A stretch of 64,000 nt of DNA from Methylophilaceae bacterium 11 (lineage in GTDB: Bacteria > Pseudomonadota > Gammaproteobacteria > Burkholderiales > Methylophilaceae), in NCBI GenBank assembly GCA_000525025.1, contig JCKJ01000001.1:2232001-2296000 (forward strand). The letters run 5' to 3'. Shown piece by piece: positions 62,538 to 64,000 of the stretch (positions are counted from its first letter, which is position 1; each line of letters begins with the position of its first letter). A model generated the notes under the pieces. It saw only the letters and a program-made list of their open reading frames with translations, was not told where the DNA came from and ran no database searches. A program made the translations under genes and the position numbers.

Positions 62538-64000
62538 TTAGCCTAATTTGGCTTTTACCCAAGCTTCTACACTAGCCAATGCCGTAGACAGTTGACTTGG
62601 ATCTGTGCCGCCTGCCATCGCCATATCCGGCTTACCACCACCTTTACCGCCCACTTGGCTAGCCACGTGATTCACCAAATCGCCCGCTTTGACTTTAGCA
62701 ATCAAATCTTGCGTTACACCGGCAGCCAAGCTCACTTTTCCATCGTTAACAGCGCTTAACACAATCACTGCCGACTTGAGTTTGTCTTTCAGTTTGTCCA
62801 TGGTTTCGCGCAGACCATTGGCATCAGCACCGTCTAGCATCGCAGCCAATACTTTGACGCCTGCAATATCTATTGCCTGCGCAACCAAATCATCACCCTG
62901 CGCGGATGCCAGCTTGGATTTTAAACGTGCAAGTTCTTTTTCAAGTGACTTTGCATGTTCGTTCAGTTGTGCAACTTTGTTGGCTAATTCATGTGCAGGC
63001 GCTTTTAAATCGTTCGCCAATTGTGTAATCAAGGCTTGTTGCGTATTAATTAACTTTAACGCGCCTTCACCGGTAGTGGCTTCCACACGCCGTACACCAG
63101 CGGCCACACCACTTTCAGATGTAATCTTGAATAAGCCAATATCACCTGTGCGGCTTACATGGGTACCGCCACACAACTCACGGCTTGAGCCAATATCCAA
63201 TACGCGCACTTCATCGCCATACTTCTCACCAAATAACATCATGGCGCCAGTTTTTTGTGCAGATTCAATATCCATGACGCGCGCCTGTGTCGCAGCATTC
63301 GCTAAAATCTCTGTATTCACAATCGTTTCCACTTGCGCGATTTGCGCAACGGTCATGGGCGCATTGTGCACAAAGTCAAAACGGGTTTTTTCAGTATCGA
63401 CCAAACTGCCTTTTTGTTGCACATGCTCGCCTAATACTTCGCGTAACGCTTTGTGCATCAAATGGGTGGCAGAATGGTTACGCATAGTATTGGCACGTGC
63501 TTGTGTATTCACGCGCGCAGAAACAGTATCGCCTACGCTTAACGACCCTGTTTTTAATACGCCATGATGACCAAATACTGCAGCTTGAATTTTTTGCGTG
63601 TCTTCTACCGCAAAAATGCCGTCGCTTGCACGCAACTCACCACTGTCACCAATCTGACCACCAGACTCGGCATAGAATGGGGTATCGTCTAGTACCACTA
63701 TACCCATATCACCTTCACTTAGTGTGTTAACAGAGGTGCCATCTTTATATAGCGCTAATACCTTAGCTGAGGTTTCCAGTTTTTCGTAACCGTGGAAAGT
63801 GGTGGCTTGACCGTCATATTCCAAATTCGTCGCCATTTTGAATTTTCCGGCAGCACGCGCTTGTTCTTTTTGGCGTGCCATCGATGCTTCGAATTCAGCC
63901 ACATCAATTTTTATGTCACGTTCACGAGCAATATCTGCTGTCAGATCAGATGGGAATCCATATGTATCATGAAGTTTAAAAGCTAAATTGTCTCCCAACA
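62538..64000 (-). CDS. alaS: Alanyl-tRNA synthetase, N-terminal part missing
   Basis: C-terminal 486 residues; the catalytic domain start lies beyond the right edge. Visible: the end of the tRNA-recognition region ([20 protein letters not shown]), the editing domain with zinc-ligand motifs [11 protein letters not shown] and [13 protein letters not shown], the [18 protein letters not shown] block, a coiled linker ([20 protein letters not shown]) and the C-Ala/DHHA1 domain ([20 protein letters not shown]). It charges tRNA-Ala and clears mischarged Ser/Gly. Ends about 100 bp before lysC. Confidence 0.96.
   Translation of the reverse strand, partial: LGDNLAFKLHDTYGFPSDLTADIARERDIKIDVAEFEASMARQKEQARAAGKFKMATNLEYDGQATTFHGYEKLETSAKVLALYKDGTSVNTLSEGDMGIVVLDDTPFYAESGGQIGDSGELRASDGIFAVEDTQKIQAAVFGHHGVLKTGSLSVGDTVSARVNTQARANTMRNHSATHLMHKALREVLGEHVQQKGSLVDTEKTRFDFVHNAPMTVAQIAQVETIVNTEILANAATQARVMDIESAQKTGAMMLFGEKYGDEVRVLDIGSSRELCGGTHVSRTGDIGLFKITSESGVAAGVRRVEATTGEGALKLINTQQALITQLANDLKAPAHELANKVAQLNEHAKSLEKELARLKSKLASAQGDDLVAQAIDIAGVKVLAAMLDGADANGLRETMDKLKDKLKSAVIVLSAVNDGKVSLAAGVTQDLIAKVKAGDLVNHVASQVGGKGGGKPDMAMAGGTDPSQLSTALASVEAWVKAKLG

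Noticed and set aside
62689-63567. Plus-strand open frame of 292 codons opposite alaS
   Set aside because: Composition rich in Ser, Ala and Thr, the usual antisense shadow of a conserved gene; alaS motifs on the minus strand are unmistakable.

Overview
The window looks like a chromosomal segment of a betaproteobacterium of moderate G+C, most probably a methylotroph of the family Methylophilaceae (Methylotenera/Methylophilus/Methylobacillus-like). The main reason is a long exosortase-B (XrtB) exopolysaccharide locus whose epsD-E-F-G-H-I and epsL genes match in order and type the methanolan eps cluster known from Methylobacillus. PEP-CTERM proteins with the betaproteobacterial VPEPE...RRR tail, FecI/FecR signalling and an alaS-lysC-tRNA-Ser neighbourhood fit this. 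The genus is inferred; no database search was possible.

Layout. (1) 1-1149: the end of a PNPOx-like flavoprotein gene and a convergent secreted cupin. (2) 1367-10791, minus strand: a cell-surface-signalling unit, fecI-like sigma factor, fecR-like regulator, an STN-containing TonB-dependent receptor and an autotransporter. The last two overlap by one base and both carry, after the outer-membrane barrel, a homologous NTF2-like (Cds6-type) C-terminal domain that neither protein class normally has. (3) 11.5-14.5 kb: a membrane-bound PAS-GGDEF-EAL protein, a DUF1328 miniprotein and a CsbD-like stress protein. (4) 14.6-28.7 kb: a roughly 14-kb genomic island in the 3' end of tRNA-Arg(ACG). It is bounded by 86-bp direct repeats (3 mismatches; the inner 45 bp identical) and has a tyrosine recombinase with an overlapping excisionase-like gene beside the intact tRNA. 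Its cargo is envelope-directed (M48 lipoprotein, papain-like protein, large lipoprotein, DUF4344 metallopeptidase, paired membrane proteins), plus a cytoplasmic Ser/Thr kinase overlapping a TPR gene, and an XRE regulator.

(5) 29.0-60.9 kb: the polysaccharide locus, almost all on the minus strand. The priming phosphoglycosyltransferase (plus strand) and EpsL stand at the right end; then a TIGR03790-family protein, a second TonB-dependent receptor, two PEP-CTERM proteins and EpsD, EpsE, EpsF, EpsG, XrtB and EpsI. Next come a flippase, a hexapeptide acetyltransferase, an FrhB-like Fe-S flavoprotein with a polysaccharide pyruvyl transferase, a Wzy/ligase-like protein, MBOAT and SGNH acetylation proteins, a GT2, a secreted glycosidase-like protein and four GT4 glycosyltransferases. 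Together these form a Wzx/Wzy-type pathway: lipid-linked repeat synthesis, decoration (acetyl, probably pyruvyl), flipping, polymerisation, export through EpsE/EpsF/EpsL, with PEP-CTERM proteins processed by XrtB. (6) 61.0-64.0 kb: tRNA-Ser(GCT), aspartate kinase and the C-terminal half of alanyl-tRNA synthetase.

The strongest candidates for something undescribed are the shared Cds6/NTF2-like tail on a TonB receptor and an autotransporter of one FecI/FecR unit, and the kinase-TPR pair within the tRNA-Arg island.
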